Origin: Fragum whitleyi
Lineage: Eukaryota > Mollusca > Bivalvia > Cardiida > Cardiidae
DNA: 64,000 nt
Assembly: GCA_948146395.1 (NCBI GenBank)
Contig: OX411556.1
Span: forward strand, 26,608,596-26,672,595
Direction: 5' to 3'
The notes beneath the pieces were generated by a model, which was not told the origin of the DNA, ran no database searches, and was given only the letters and a program-made list of their open reading frames with translations. Position 1 is the stretch's first letter. Each line of letters opens with the position of its first letter. The translations under genes were made by a program, and so were the position numbers. This document shows, piece by piece, positions 9,621-21,560 of the stretch.

Positions 9621-9865
9621 CATGTGTATGGACAAACTTTATTCCTTGGCCATATCAGTTATGGTAATTTAATGAAAATTTCTTGAAACATTAGTTGATA
9701 TTTAATCTGGATTGCAAGAGGGTCCATAACTAATAATAACAGTTTATTGCTGTATATTCTATGTTTGAACTGATAACAATATCAAATGATGTGTAGTGGG
9801 ACTAATTGACTGATTGTCTAGCAGTATTTATTCAAGCAATACTTGATTGGTATTTGTCTTTTCAG
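9621..9865. other. Intergenic stretch, nothing seen
   Basis: AT-rich, with no repeat ends, splice sites or coding signal that I can support. Confidence 0.4.
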
Positions 9866-10475
9866 CTCACCTGAGCACAACATGCTCAAGGGGAGCTTTT
9901 AGGATCACCCTGACTCTGTCGTTTGTCGTGCATCTTGCTTCAACTTTCATAAAACTTATTCTACTCCCGAACAACTGGGCTGATTTCAATTAAACTTTAC
10001 TGGAATGATCCTTGGGTGACCCTTTTCAAAAATTGATCAAAAAAGTTGAATTGGCCATATTTCTTGGGCATGCTAGGCTGGGGCTTGTTTAGATCTCGAA
10101 ATCATTGACAACATCTCCTCCTGAACCACTTGGCCTATTTCAATGAAACTTTACAAGTAAGTTCCTTGGATGGCTGTTTCCAAAAATCGCTCTTGAAATT
10201 ATGATTAGCCCATTAATATGTGCGAGGCAGGGTGGGGCTTATCTTGAGCTCGGTTTCTTTGAAAGAATCTCCATTTGAACCTTATGTTTTAATAAGATGC
10301 GTAAAGTGATACAGGTTCATGGTAATTTAGTATTTTTGCCAGATCCAGCTAATTATTATAAAGTAGGTCTAAAGAGATTTCAAAGTGTTGTTTTCATTCA
10401 AACTAAGCTTTATTCAATGAAAAACTAAAGATGTTTAAGCCAGTGGAGCGATACAGGCCCTCTTGGGCCTCTTGA
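9866..10475 (+). mobile_element. AGCTCACCTGAGCACAACATG-type element
   Basis: The left end is AGCTCACCTGAGCACAACAT with AGGGGAGCTTTTAGGATC. The right end is AAGCCAGTGGAGCGATACAG plus GGCCTCTTG. The interior has two degenerate units with CATCTCCTCCTGAACCACTT and CAATGAAACTTTACAAG. Related, less complete copies start at 6869 and 57793. Confidence 0.7.
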
Positions 10476-11240
10476 CTTTTTAAGCAATGATCTTGATTTA
10501 TGTAAAGTTGGAGCTATTCCTCTATGGTTAAAGGTAAAGAAAGTGTTGTGTATACATGAACAGTTATAGTTCAGCTTAAAAAGTCTTCTATTATTTTCTG
10601 AAGTTCATTACCAAACAGTCTATGGGACTCACATAAGATAGTCTTTAAGGTCCTTGCAACTCATTTGGGAATCTCAGACTTGCAAACCTGAATCCCTTAA
10701 GATCCTGCTTTGTGGAAGCTTATTTTATCCTGATCAAATGCTTACATGTATTTCATATAGGCTCTATACTTAATGACTTGTTAAACACCTGTTGAAAGAC
10801 AAGACATATTATGTGATCTCCTGTGGCCTGCAGGTAAGTAGGTGGCACCCAATTTTTTGTCCAGGGCATAACTCTATCACCTTATGTCAGTCTGGCTTGA
10901 AACTTGATAGTTATGTTCCTCTCATGTCATGCATAAGTCTCTGCATGGGGGGGGGGGGGGATTGTAAGTTTTCCATTACAAGGCTTTCAATTCAGTTCTT
11001 TCTGGCCTGGAATGCCTTGTTGCCCTAATAACTATAACTCTTGCTTGCATAATCTTGGAGTTATTGCCCTTTATTATTTTAAACTCTTACTCTTTGTCGG
11101 GGACATATCTCTTGAGGTATAATAGCTATCACCTTGAAACTTCATAGGTGGATTGTTCTTATTGAAGAGAAGTGTAGTGCACAATAACTATAACTCTTGC
11201 TTGCATAAATTTCCTGCTATTGCCCTTTTTAGGACTACGT
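10476..11240. other. Intergenic stretch with old repeat fragments
   Basis: About 10840-11230 contains phrases (AGTTATTGCCCTTT, GGACATATCTC, CTTGAAACTT) shared with 12640-12950 and 49060-49170, so it is probably a worn element of that family. A run of about 16 G lies at 10945-10962. No gene is seen. Confidence 0.4.
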
Positions 11241-11833
11241 GCTCAGGTGAGCTTTTGTGGTCGCATGATGTCCGTGGTGTGTCGTCCGTTGTCAACATTT
11301 ACCTTGTAGACACTCTAGAGGCCACATTTTTGTCAGATCATCCTTAAATTTGGTCAGAATGATTGTCTTGATAAAATCTTGCAGGAGTTTGAAATTGGGT
11401 CAAGTGGGGTCAAAAATGAGGTCACAGGGTCAACTTTTGGAAATACCTTGTAGACACTCTAGAGGCCACATTTTTTTCCAGATCAACCTGAAATTTGGTC
11501 AGAATGATTGTCTTGAATCCATATTTTTTGCTCAATCATCCAGTTAATTGGCCAGAATGATTGGCTTGATGAAATCTAGGTCAAGTTCAAATTTGGGTCA
11601 AGTGGGGTCAAAAATGAAGTCACTGGGTCAAATCTTAGAAAAACCTTGTAGACACTCTAAGAGGCCATAATTTTTGCCCAGTCATCATGAAAATGAGTCA
11701 GTTTGATAGTCTTTATAAAATCTCAGTCTGGTTTGAATTTGGGTCAAGTGTGGTTTAAAACTAGGTTAAAAGGTCAGATTTTAAGACCATTAACTCAGGT
11801 GAGCAATTTATGGCCACTATGGCCCTCTTGTTT
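11241..11833 (+). mobile_element. CACCTGAG-family element with 145-bp units, short copy
   Basis: It starts within CTCAGGTGAGCTTTTGTGGT and ends TTAACTCAGGTGAGCAATTT plus GGCCCTCTTG. It holds about three and a half copies of the same 145-bp unit that is amplified at 13990-20450. Each unit carries GGGTCAAGTGGGGTCA and GAGGTCACAGGGTCA. The outer part of the left end is missing. Confidence 0.75.
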
Positions 11834-12585
11834 ATTTTAAAGACTTAGATTTTGTAGGGGGCATATCTCTTGCAGTACAAAAGAATCCTTAATCTGTTAC
11901 GTTTCAGTTTACTATCAAGCTTTCATTTTGGGGGATAGCCATGGTTGACAACAATAACAAAGAATAAGTAACAGTACATTATTAGAACAGAACAAATTAC
12001 CATACCTTAGAAGTTTAATCTAAAAGTTTTAATTTCCAGTTCCAATTATGAATTAAGAATAAAAAGCACAGCTTTAAGAAAACAAGATAATGTCCCCTTT
12101 TAGTTTGATGATCCAAAGTAATGTTGAATAACATTTCAATCTAAACTAAGTGAACAAAGAATGAATTTTAGAATATCCCTATATAAAACATTATAGAAAA
12201 GCATAGTATGTTAGAACATTCTAGATGTTGATCATTTTGAGTCATATTTCTAGAAACATGGCTTTTAGACAGAGATTCGAACGCTGAATTAAAATTTCAC
12301 ACCATTTATCCACAATATGCGACATCATATGCGAAAAGGGGGGTCTTGATTTTAAAATGTTCCTGTGGAAGTATTATGGGATAACAGCACTCTTCTTTCT
12401 ATATCTTTGTGCCGTAAGTTGTCATTGTTTTATAGGTAAAGTAAGGTTCAGGGGCCAAGTGCAGCAGGCCATATATTTTTGGACCTGAGTTGGGGAGGTC
12501 CAGGACAACAAAACTAAGTTGTGTCTGCCCTAACATCCCCCCTCCCCCTGACTTTGCTGAACTGGGTCAAGGCAATACTCAAGTT
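11834..12585. other. Intergenic stretch, nothing seen
   Basis: AT-rich, with no repeat family or gene recognised. Confidence 0.4.
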
Positions 12586-12589
12586 ACAT

Positions 12590-12960
12590 ATTTATGCCCC
12601 CTTTGAAGAAGAGAGGGTATCTTGCTTTGCACTTGTTTGTCAGTCCATACATAGACCATTCTTGTCTGGAGTATATCTCAGAAACTATGAAAGCTATGGT
12701 CATGAAACTTCATGATTTAGATAGATCACATCAAGGGGAAGTGCAGTGCATTATGATTGTATCTCTACCTTGCGTATTTTTAAAGTATTGCCCTTTGTTG
12801 ATTTCATACTTAATGTTTTTCAGGAGCATATCTCAGAAAGTATAACAGCTATGTTCATGAAACTTCATGAGCGGATAGATCACAAGGGGAAGTGCAGTGC
12901 ATAAGATCCATAACTATTCTTGTAAAATCTTTGAGATGTTGCCCTTTGTTTGATTTAGCC
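12590..12960 (+). mobile_element. TATGCCCCCTTTGAAGAAG-type element, partial
   Basis: After the left end TATGCCCCCTTTGAAGAAGA come two units of about 190 bp. These contain TATCTCAGAAA, AGCTATG, TCATGAAACTTCATGA, GATAGATCACA and AGGGGAAGTGCAGTGCAT. The right end is not clear, and related fragments lie near 11100 and 49100. Confidence 0.5.
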
Positions 12961-13360
12961 CCTCTCTAGCGTGTTGGTCATAGTGACAAAATCTTGTCGG
13001 ATGACTGACTCTGCAATGTAGACATAAATGTTTGTAAAAACAGGCAAATTTTTGGCACAGACCATAGTTAAAATCACAACATTTTCTGTCTGTCCTTTCT
13101 GGCTGGAAGGTGGGCCAACTCATACAAAAAAGCCACAACTCTTGATCCATTTACATGAAGGACGTGCTAGGTGAATTGCTCAACCTTAACCGAAACTGGA
13201 TATCATAGGTTCTCCTGCCGAGACTGAGGTGGCGTTTGGCTGCCAGACTAATGATAGATCTGCTTTTGAGCACAGCTTGAATTTGCTTGGAAGGTGCTGT
13301 CAAGTAAATGCTTGTGTAAATAAGAAAGGCTTCAAGCCATTCTTTTAATTGAGCTGATCT
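12961..13360. other. Intergenic stretch, nothing seen
   Basis: Minus-strand open frames at 12914-13390 have no recognisable domains or splice context. Confidence 0.35.
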
Positions 13361-13989
13361 TTTTAGCTCACCTGAGCATAAAGTGCTCAAGATGAGCTAT
13401 TGTGATCGTACTATGTCTGGCATGGTCGTCCGGCCTCCTTCGTCCACAATTTCTTTAAACATCTTCTCCTCCTAAACCAGTGGACCAATCTTGATGAAAC
13501 TTGGCAGGGATGTTCCTTGGGTCAAGCTCTACCAAAGTTTGTTCATATCAATGAAATCCACCCTTACATTTCCCTTTACCCTTAACAAAAAGGGTGAAAG
13601 TAGGAAAATCATCACGAAAACTTCTCTGAATCAGAAGGAAGACAGCTTTCATATTTGGTATGTAGCATCATCTAATGGATCTCTACCAAGTTTGTTCATA
13701 TCAAGACCCTAGGGTCATATTTAAGCTCCACCCGAGCGCAACCCTTTTTACATAGAATCAACAAGGGTTGTCCGCGGACAACGCAGCTCGCCCAAACAGC
13801 TGCAAGTCACAAACAGCGCTTGACCAAAGACCGAAGTTCAAAGTGGTTTCTTTCAATGTTAAAGTCCATGATCTAATATATATCTGTTTGAGTAGTAATT
13901 AAGAAATATAAACTTTTTAGCTCACCTGAGCACGAAGTGCTCAAGGTGAACTATTGTGGTTAGGTGGATGTCCGTCGTCCGCCGTCCGT

Positions 13990-16900
13990 CGTCCGTCGTC
14001 AACATTTGCCTTGTATGCACTCTAGAGGCCACATTTTTTGCCCAATCAACCTGAATTTTGGTAAGAATGATTGTCTTGATAAAATCTCGTACGAGTTCGA
14101 AATTGGGTCAACTGGGGTCAAAAACTAGGTCACAGGGTCAAATCTTAGAAAAACCTTGTATGCACTCTAGAGGCCACATTTTTTGTCCAATCAACCTGAA
14201 TTTTGGTCAGAATGATTGTCTTGATTATATCTCGGACGAGTTCGAAATTGGGTCAACTGGGGTCAAAAACTAGGTCACAGGGTCAAATCTTAGAAAAACC
14301 TTGTATGCACTCTAGAGGCCACATTTTTTGCCCGATCAACCTGAATTTTGGTCAGAATGATTGTCTTGATTATATCTCGGACGAGTTTGAAATTGGGTCA
14401 ACTGGGGTCAAAAACTAGGTCACAGGGTCAAATCTTAGAAAAACCTTGTATGCACTCTAGAGGCCACATTTTTTGTCCAATCAACCTGAAATTTGGTCAG
14501 AATGATTGTCTTGATTATATCTCGGACGAGTTTGAAATTGGGTCAACTGGGGTCAAAAACTAGGTCACAGGGTCAAATCTTAGAAAAACCTTGTATGCAC
14601 TCTAGAGGCCACATTTTTGGTCCAATCAACCTGAATTTTGGTCAGAATGATTGTCTTGATGAAATCTCGAACGAGATTAAAATTGGGTCAACTGGGGTCA
14701 AAAACTAGGTCACAGGGTCAAATCTTAGAAAAACCTTGTATGCACTCTAGAGGCCACATTTTTTGTCCAATCAACCTGAATTTTGGTCAGAATGATTGTC
14801 TTGATAAAATCTCTGACGAGGTCAAAATTGGGTCAACTGGGGTCAAAAACTAGGTCACGGGGTCAAATCTAAGAAAAACCTTGTATGCACTCTAGAGGCC
14901 ACATTTTTTTGTCCAATCAACCTGAATTTTTGTCAGAATGATTGTCTTGATGAAACTTCGTACGAGTTCGAAATTGGGTCAACTGGGGTCAAAAACTAGG
15001 TCACAGGGTCAAATCTAAGAAAAACCTTGTATGCACTCTAGAGGCCACATTTTTTGCCCGATCAACCTGAATTTGATCAGAATGATTGTCTTGATAAAAT
15101 CTCTTACAGGTTCGAATTTGGGTCAACTGGGGTCAAAAACTAGGTCACGGGGTCAAATCTCAGAAAAATCTTGTATGCACTCTAGAAGCCATATTTCTAG
15201 CCCAATCAACCTTAAAATTTGTCAGAATGATTATCTTGATGATATCTCGGAGAAGTTTGAATTTGGGTCAAGTGGGGTCAAAAAGTAGGTCACATGGTCA
15301 AATCTCAGAAAAACCATGTGGACACTCTAGAGGCTATATCTTTAGCCCAATCAACTTTAAAATTGGCCAGAATGATTATCTTGATGAAATCTCGTACGAG
15401 TTTTAATTTTGGTCAAGTGGCGTCAAAAACTAGGTCACGCAGTCAAATCTGAGAAAAACCATGTGGCCACTCCAGAGGCAATATCTTTAGCTTAATAAAC
15501 CTGAAAATTGGTCAGAATGATTATCTTCATGAAATCACAGACAAGTAACAGTTTGGGTCAAGTAGGGTCAAAAACTAGGTCACAGAGTCAAATCTTAGAA
15601 AAATCTTGTGGTCAATCTAGAGCCTATATTTTCAGCCCAATCAACCTGAAAATTGGTCAGAATGATTATTGTACCAAAATCTCGGACAAGTTCCAATTAG
15701 GGTCAAGTGGGGACAAAACTAGGTCACAGAGTCAAATCTTTAGAAAAACATTGTTGACACTTTAGAGGCCATATTTTTAGCCTAATCAACCTTAAAATTA
15801 GTCAGAATGATTCTTTTTTTGAAATCTCGGACAAGTTTGAATTTGGGTCAAGTGGGGTCAAAAACTAGGTCACTGGCTCAAATCTAGAAAAAACCATGTG
15901 GACACTCTAGAGGCCATATTTTTAGCCCAATCAACCTGAAAATTGGTCAGAATGATGGTCTTGATAAAATCTCGTACGAGTTCGAAATTGGGTCAACTGG
16001 GGTCAAAAACTAGGTCACAGGGTCAAATCTTAGAAAAACCTTGTATGCACTCTAGAGGCCACATTTTTTGTCCAATCAACCTGAATTTTGGTCAGAATGA
16101 TTGTCTTGATTATATCTCGGACGAGTTCGAAATTGGGTCAACTGGGGTCAAAAACTAGGTCACAGGGTCAAATCTTAGAAAAACCTTGTATGCACTCTAG
16201 AGGCCACATTTTTTGCCCGATCAACCTGAATTTTTTTCAGAATGATTGTCTTGATTATATCTCGGATGAGTTTGAAATTGGGTCAACTGGGGTCAAAAAC
16301 TAGGTCACAGGGTCAAATCTTAGAAAAACCTTGTATGGACCCTAGAGGCCACATTTTTTGCCTGTTCAACCTGAATTTTTTTCAGAATGATTGTCTTGAT
16401 TATATCTCGGACGAGTTTGAAATTGGGTCAACTGGGGTCAAAAACTAGGTCACAGGGTCAAATCTTAGAAAAACCTTGTATGCACTCTAGAGGCCACATT
16501 TTTGGTCCAATCAACCTGAATTTTGGTCAGAATGATTGTCTTGATGAAATCTCGAACGAGATTAAAATTGGGTCAACTGGGGTCAAAAACTAGGTCACAG
16601 GGTCAAATCTTAGAAAAACCTTGTATGCACTCTAGAGGCCACATTTTTTGTCCAATCAACCTGAATTTTGGTCAGAATGATTGTCTTGATGAAATCTCTG
16701 ACGAGGTCAAAATTGGGTCAACTGGGGTCAAAAACTAGGTCACAGGGTCAAATCTTAGAAAAACCTTGTATGCACTCTAGAGGCCACATTTTTTGCCCGT
16801 TCAACCTGAATTTTGGTCAGAATGATTGTCATGATTATATCTCGAACGAGTTTGAAATTGGGTCAACTGGGGTCAAAAACTAGGTCACAGGGTCAAATCT

Positions 16901-19900
16901 TAGAAAAACCTTGTATGGACTCTAGAGGCCACATTTTTTGTCCAATCAACCTGAATTTTGGTCAGAATGATTGTCTTGATGAAATCTCTGACGAGGTCAA
17001 AATTGGGTCAACTGGGGTCAAAAACTAGGTCACGGGGTCAAATCTAAGAAAATCCTTGTATGCACTCTAGAGGCCACATTTTTTAGCTCACCTGAGCACG
17101 AAGTGCTCAAGGTGAGCTTTTGTGGTTAGGTGGATGTCCGTCGTCCGTCGTCAGTCGTCCGTCGTGCGTCGTGCGTCGTGCGTCGTCCGTCGTCAACATT
17201 TGCCTTGTATGCACTCTAGAGGCCACAATTTTTGCCCGATCAACCTGAATTTTGGTCAGAATGATTGTCTTGATGAAATCTCGGACGAGTTCGAAATTGG
17301 GTCAACTGGGGTCAAAAACTAGGTCACAGGGTCAAATCAAAGAAAAACCTTGTATGCACTCTAGAGGCCACATTTTTTGCCCAATCAACTTAAATTTTGG
17401 TCAGAATGATTGTCTTGATAAAATCTCGGACAACTTCGAAATTAGGTCAACTGGGGTCAAAAACTAGGTCACAGGGTCAAATCATTGAAAAACCTTGTAT
17501 GCACTCTAGAAGCCACATTTTTTACCCAATCAACCTGAATTTTGGTCAGAATGATTGTCTTGATAAAATCTCGGACGAGTTCGAAATTGGGTCAACTCGG
17601 GTCAAAAACTAGGTCGCGGGGTCAAATCTTAGAAAAACCATGTATGCACTCTAGAGGCCACAATTTTTGCCCAATCAACCTGATATTTGGTCAGAATGAA
17701 TGTCTTGATGAAATCTCAGATGAGTCTGAAGTTGGGTCAATGGGGTCAAAAACTAGGTCACAGGGTCAAATCATAAAAAAACCGTGTATGCACTCTAGAG
17801 GCCATATTTTGTGCCCAATCAACCCAAATTTTGGTCAGAATGATTGTCTTGATAAAATCTCGGACGAGTTTGAAATTGGGTCAACTAAGGTCAAAAACTA
17901 GGTCACATAGTCAAATCTTAGAAAAACTTTGTATGCACTCTAGAGGCCACAATTTTTGCTGGATCAACCTGAATTTTGGTCAGAATGAATGTCTTGATGA
18001 AATCTCTGACGAGTTCGAAATTGGGTTAACTGGGGTCAAAAACTAGGTCACAGGGTCAAATAATTGAAAAACCTTGTATGCACTCTAGAGCTCACATATT
18101 TTGCCCAAAATACCTGAATTTTGCTTGGAATGATTGTCTTGATGAAATCTCTGACGAGTTCGAAATTGGGTTAACTGGGGTCAAAAACTAGGTCACAGGG
18201 TCAAATAATTGAAAAACCTTGTATGCACTCTAGAGCTCACATATTTTGCCCAAAATACCTGAATTTTGCTTGGAATGATTGTCTTGATGAAATCTCTGAC
18301 GAGTTCGAAATTGGGTTAACTGGGGTCAAAAACTAGGTCACAGGGTCAAATAATGGAAAAACCTTGTATGCACTCTAGAGGCCACATATTTTACTCAAAA
18401 ACCCTGAATTTTGCTAGGAATGATTGTCTTGATGAAATCTCAGACGAGTTTGAAATTGGGTCACCTGGGGTCAAAAACTAGGTCACAGGGTCAAATCTTA
18501 GAAATACCTTGTATGCACTCTAGAGGCCAAATTTTTTGCCCAATCAACTTAAATTTTGGCCAGAATGATTGTCTTGATGTAATCTGGAACAATTTCGAAA
18601 TTGGGTCAACTGGGGTCAAAAACTAGGTCACATGGTCATATCATAGAAAAACCTTGTATGCACTCTAGAGGCCACAATTTTTGCTGGATCAACCTTAATT
18701 TTGGTCAGAATGGTGATCTTGATGCAATTCTTGATGAGTATTTAATTGGGTCAACAGGGGTCAAAAACTAGGTCACATGGTCAAATCTTAGAAAAACCTT
18801 GTATGCACTCTAGAGGCCACATTTTTTGCTGGATCAACCTGAAATTCGATCAGAATGATTGTCTTGATCAAATCTCTGAAGTGTTCAAAATCGGGTCAAC
18901 TGGGGTCAAAAACTAGGTCACAGGGTCAAATCTTATAAAAACCTTGTATGCACTCTAGAGGCAACATTTTTTGCCCAATCAACCTGAAATTTGGTCAGAA
19001 TGAATGTCTCGATGAATTCTTGGACGATTTCAAAATTGGGTCAACTAGGGTCAAAAACTAGGTCACATAGTTAAATCTAAGAAAAACCTTGTATGCACTC
19101 TAGAGGCCACAATTTTTGCTGGATCAACCTGAAATTTGATCAGAATGATTGAATTGATGCAATTTTTGATGAGTATGAGCTTGGGTCAACTTGGGTCAAA
19201 AACTAAGTCACGGAGTCAAATAATGGAAAATCCTTGTAAGTCATTTGTACGTCAACCTGAACATTGTAAAAAAGGTATTATCAAGTTGTACAGAGGCAGA
19301 AGAATATTGAAAAAAATAAGACAGTTCATTCAGGTGAGCGATTAAGGGCCACTATGGCCCTCTTGTTTGTCCAATCAACCTGAATTTTTGTCAGAATGAT
19401 TGTCTTGATGAAATCTCGTACGAGTTCGAAATTGGGTCAACTGGGGTCAAAAACTAGGTCACAGGGTCAAATCTAAGAAAAACCTTGTATGCACTCTAGA
19501 GGCCATATTTTTTGCCCGATCAACCTGAATTTGATCAGAATGATTGTCTTGATAAAATCTCTTACAGGTTCGAATTTGGGTCAACTGGGGTCAAAAACTA
19601 GGTCACGGGGTCAAATCTCTGAAAAATCTTGTATGCACTCTAGAAGCCATATTTCTAGCCCAATCAACCTTAAAATTTGTCAGAATGATTATCTTGATGA
19701 TATCTCGGAGAAGTTTGAATTTGGGTCAAGTGGGGTCAAAAAGTAGGTCACATGGTCAAATCTCAGAAAAACCATGTGGACACTCTAGAGGCTATATCTT
19801 TAGCCCAATCAACTTTAAAATTGGACAGAATGATTATCTTGATGAAATCTCTGACAAGTTTTAATTTTGGTCAAGTGGCGTCAAAAACTAGGTCACGCAG

Positions 19901-20450
19901 TCAAATCTGAGAAAAACCATGTGGCCACTCCAGAGGCAATATCTTTAGCTTAATAAACCTGAAAATTGGTCAGAATGATTATCTTCATGAAATCACAGAC
20001 AAGTAACAGTTTGGGTCAAGTAGGGTCAAAAACTAGGTCACAGAGTCAAATCTTAGAAAAATCTTGTGGTCAATCTAGAGCCTATATTTTCAGCCCAATC
20101 AACCTGAAAATTGGTCAGAATGATTATTGTACCAAAATCACGGACAAGTTCCAATTAGGGTCAAGTGGGGACAAAACTAGGTCACAGAGTCAAATCTTTA
20201 GAAAAACATTGTGGACACTTTAGAGGCCATATTTTTAGCCTAATCAACCTTAAAATTAGTCAGAATGATTCTTTTTTTGAAATCTCGGACAAGTTTGAAT
20301 TTGGGTCAAGTGGGGTCAAAAACTAGGTCACTGGCTCAAATCTAGAAAAAACCATGTGGACACTCTAGAGGCCATATTTTTAGCCCAATCAACCTGAAAA
20401 TTGGTCAGAATGATTATCTTGATGAAATCTCGGACAAGTTCAAATTTGTG
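13990..20450 (+). repeat. 145-bp satellite array, about 43 units, with higher-order duplication
   Basis: Units are spaced at 145 bp; the repeated open-frame starts at 14058, 14203, 14348, 14493 and 14638 show this. Each unit runs through AACATTTGCCTTGTATGCAC or its CTTAGAAAAACCTTGTATGC version, then CACTCTAGAGGCCACATTTT, AATCAACCTGAATTTTGGTC, AGAATGATTGTCTTGAT and GGGTCAACTGGGGTCA. The block from 14058 recurs from 15943 at an offset of 1885 bp (13 units). Further along the offset becomes 2175 bp (15 units), so two units were gained or lost after the duplication. Level 4 interrupts the second block. Units at the right edge of each block (15300-15940 and 19760-20440) are the most diverged. Confidence 0.9.
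17085..19368 (+). mobile_element. Nest level 4: same-family element inserted in a satellite unit
   Basis: AGCTCACCTGAGCACGAAGT starts at 17085, followed by a simple-sequence tract of GTCGTCCGTCGTGCGTC type. The right end CAGGTGAGCGATTAAGGGCC plus CTCTTGTTT closes near 19368. The host unit is cut after GAGGCCACATTTTT and resumes with GTCCAATCAACCTG. An uninterrupted copy of that host sequence lies at about 14895-14940. The element holds about 14 units of its own. Confidence 0.85.
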
Positions 20451-20569
20451 ATATTTGTTGTTACTGCCCTGTCATTAAACCAAAGCCCTTCTCCAAATAG
20501 TAACAGACAGTTAACTCAGGTGAGCGATTTAGGGCCACTATGGCCCTCTTGTTTGTTTTAATGGCATGT

Positions 20570-21560
20570 ATAAGGTTAGGGTAAAGTGAAAGCCTACAAG
20601 CAGATGAGGTTACCAATGGAATTTCTTTGTATCAAACATGAAGTTTTTCTTTGAAATTTTTCTAAGTCCACAATAGGTCAAGATCAAGGTCAAATTGTGA
20701 AAAACTTTGGTCTCTGTAGAAGCCTATCACCTAGTGAGTATGTGTATGAAGTAATGATGTCCCTGAGTAAAGCATTTAGAAAATATAAGCAAGGTTAAAT
20801 TTTTGGTTAAAGTTTTTCAGTTTAAGTTTTTCCAAGTCCATAAAAGGTCAAGGTCAAGGTCAAATTGTCAAGGCCCTTGATTTCTTGTGAAAGCCTTTCA
20901 TCTGGTGACTATGTATATGAAGTAATGATGTCCCTAGATTAAAGCATTCAGAAAATATAAGCAAGGTTAAAGTTTTTGGTAAAAGAATTTCGGTTAAAGT
21001 ATTTCTAAGTTCATAAAAGGTCAAGGTCAAATTATCAAGGACCTTGATCTCTCACAAAAGCCTATCACCTAATGAGTATGTATATGAAGTAATGATGTCC
21101 CTAGGTTAAAGTATTCAGAAAATATAAGCAAGGATTAAGTTTTTGGTTAAAGTTTTCAGTTAAAGTTTTTCTAAGTCCACAAATGGTAAAGGTCAAGGTC
21201 AAATTGTGAAGGACGTTGGTTCTGGTGAAAGCCTATTACCTGGTGAGTATATATATGAAGCTATGTTGTCCCTAGGTAAGAGCATTAAAAAATATATATG
21301 CAAGGTTAAAGTTTTTGGGTACAGTTTTTTGGTTAAAGTTTTTCTAAGTCCACAAAGGGTCAAGGTCAAGGTCAAATTGTCAAGGACCTTTGTCTATGGT
21401 GAAAGCCTATCACCTAATGAGTGTGCATATGAAGAAATGATGTCTCTAGGTTAAAGCTTACAGAAAATATAAGCAAGGTTAAAGTTTTTTTGGTTAAAGT
21501 GTTTGGTTAAAGTTTTTGGTTAAAGTTTTTTCGAAAGGGTCAAGGTCACAGTCTAAAGGT
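20570..21560. repeat. Tandem repeat of about 170 bp with AAGGTCAAGGTCA arrays
   Basis: About six units, each with GGTCAAGGTCAAATTGT, GTGAAAGCCTATCACCT, GTATGTATATGAAG, TAATGATGTCCCTAGGTTAA and ATATAAGCAAGGTTAAAGTT. The GGTCA-rich part starts near 20679, 20846, 21019, 21190, 21356 and 21538. It is the interior of the level 2 element. Confidence 0.8.

Larger units (their letters stand above)
13919..20553 (+). mobile_element. Nest level 3: satellite-expanded CACCTGAG-family element
   Basis: The left end AGCTCACCTGAGCACGAAGT is followed by a TCCGTCGTCCGCCGTCC tract. The right end ACTCAGGTGAGCGATTTAGG plus CACTATGGCCCTCTTGTTT closes at 20553. The interior, apart from an inserted relative, is about 29 copies of a 145-bp unit. 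It has no transposase gene, so it is non-autonomous. Confidence 0.85.

Noticed and set aside
10945..10962. Poly-G run as a regulatory G-quadruplex
   Set aside because: A single homopolymer run inside a worn repeat; it may also be of uncertain length in the assembly.
14058..18626. Series of similar 71-residue open frames spaced at 145 bp
   Set aside because: They follow from the satellite. A 145-bp period shifts frame by one base per unit, so the same short frame is read in each unit. There is no start context, splicing or domain.
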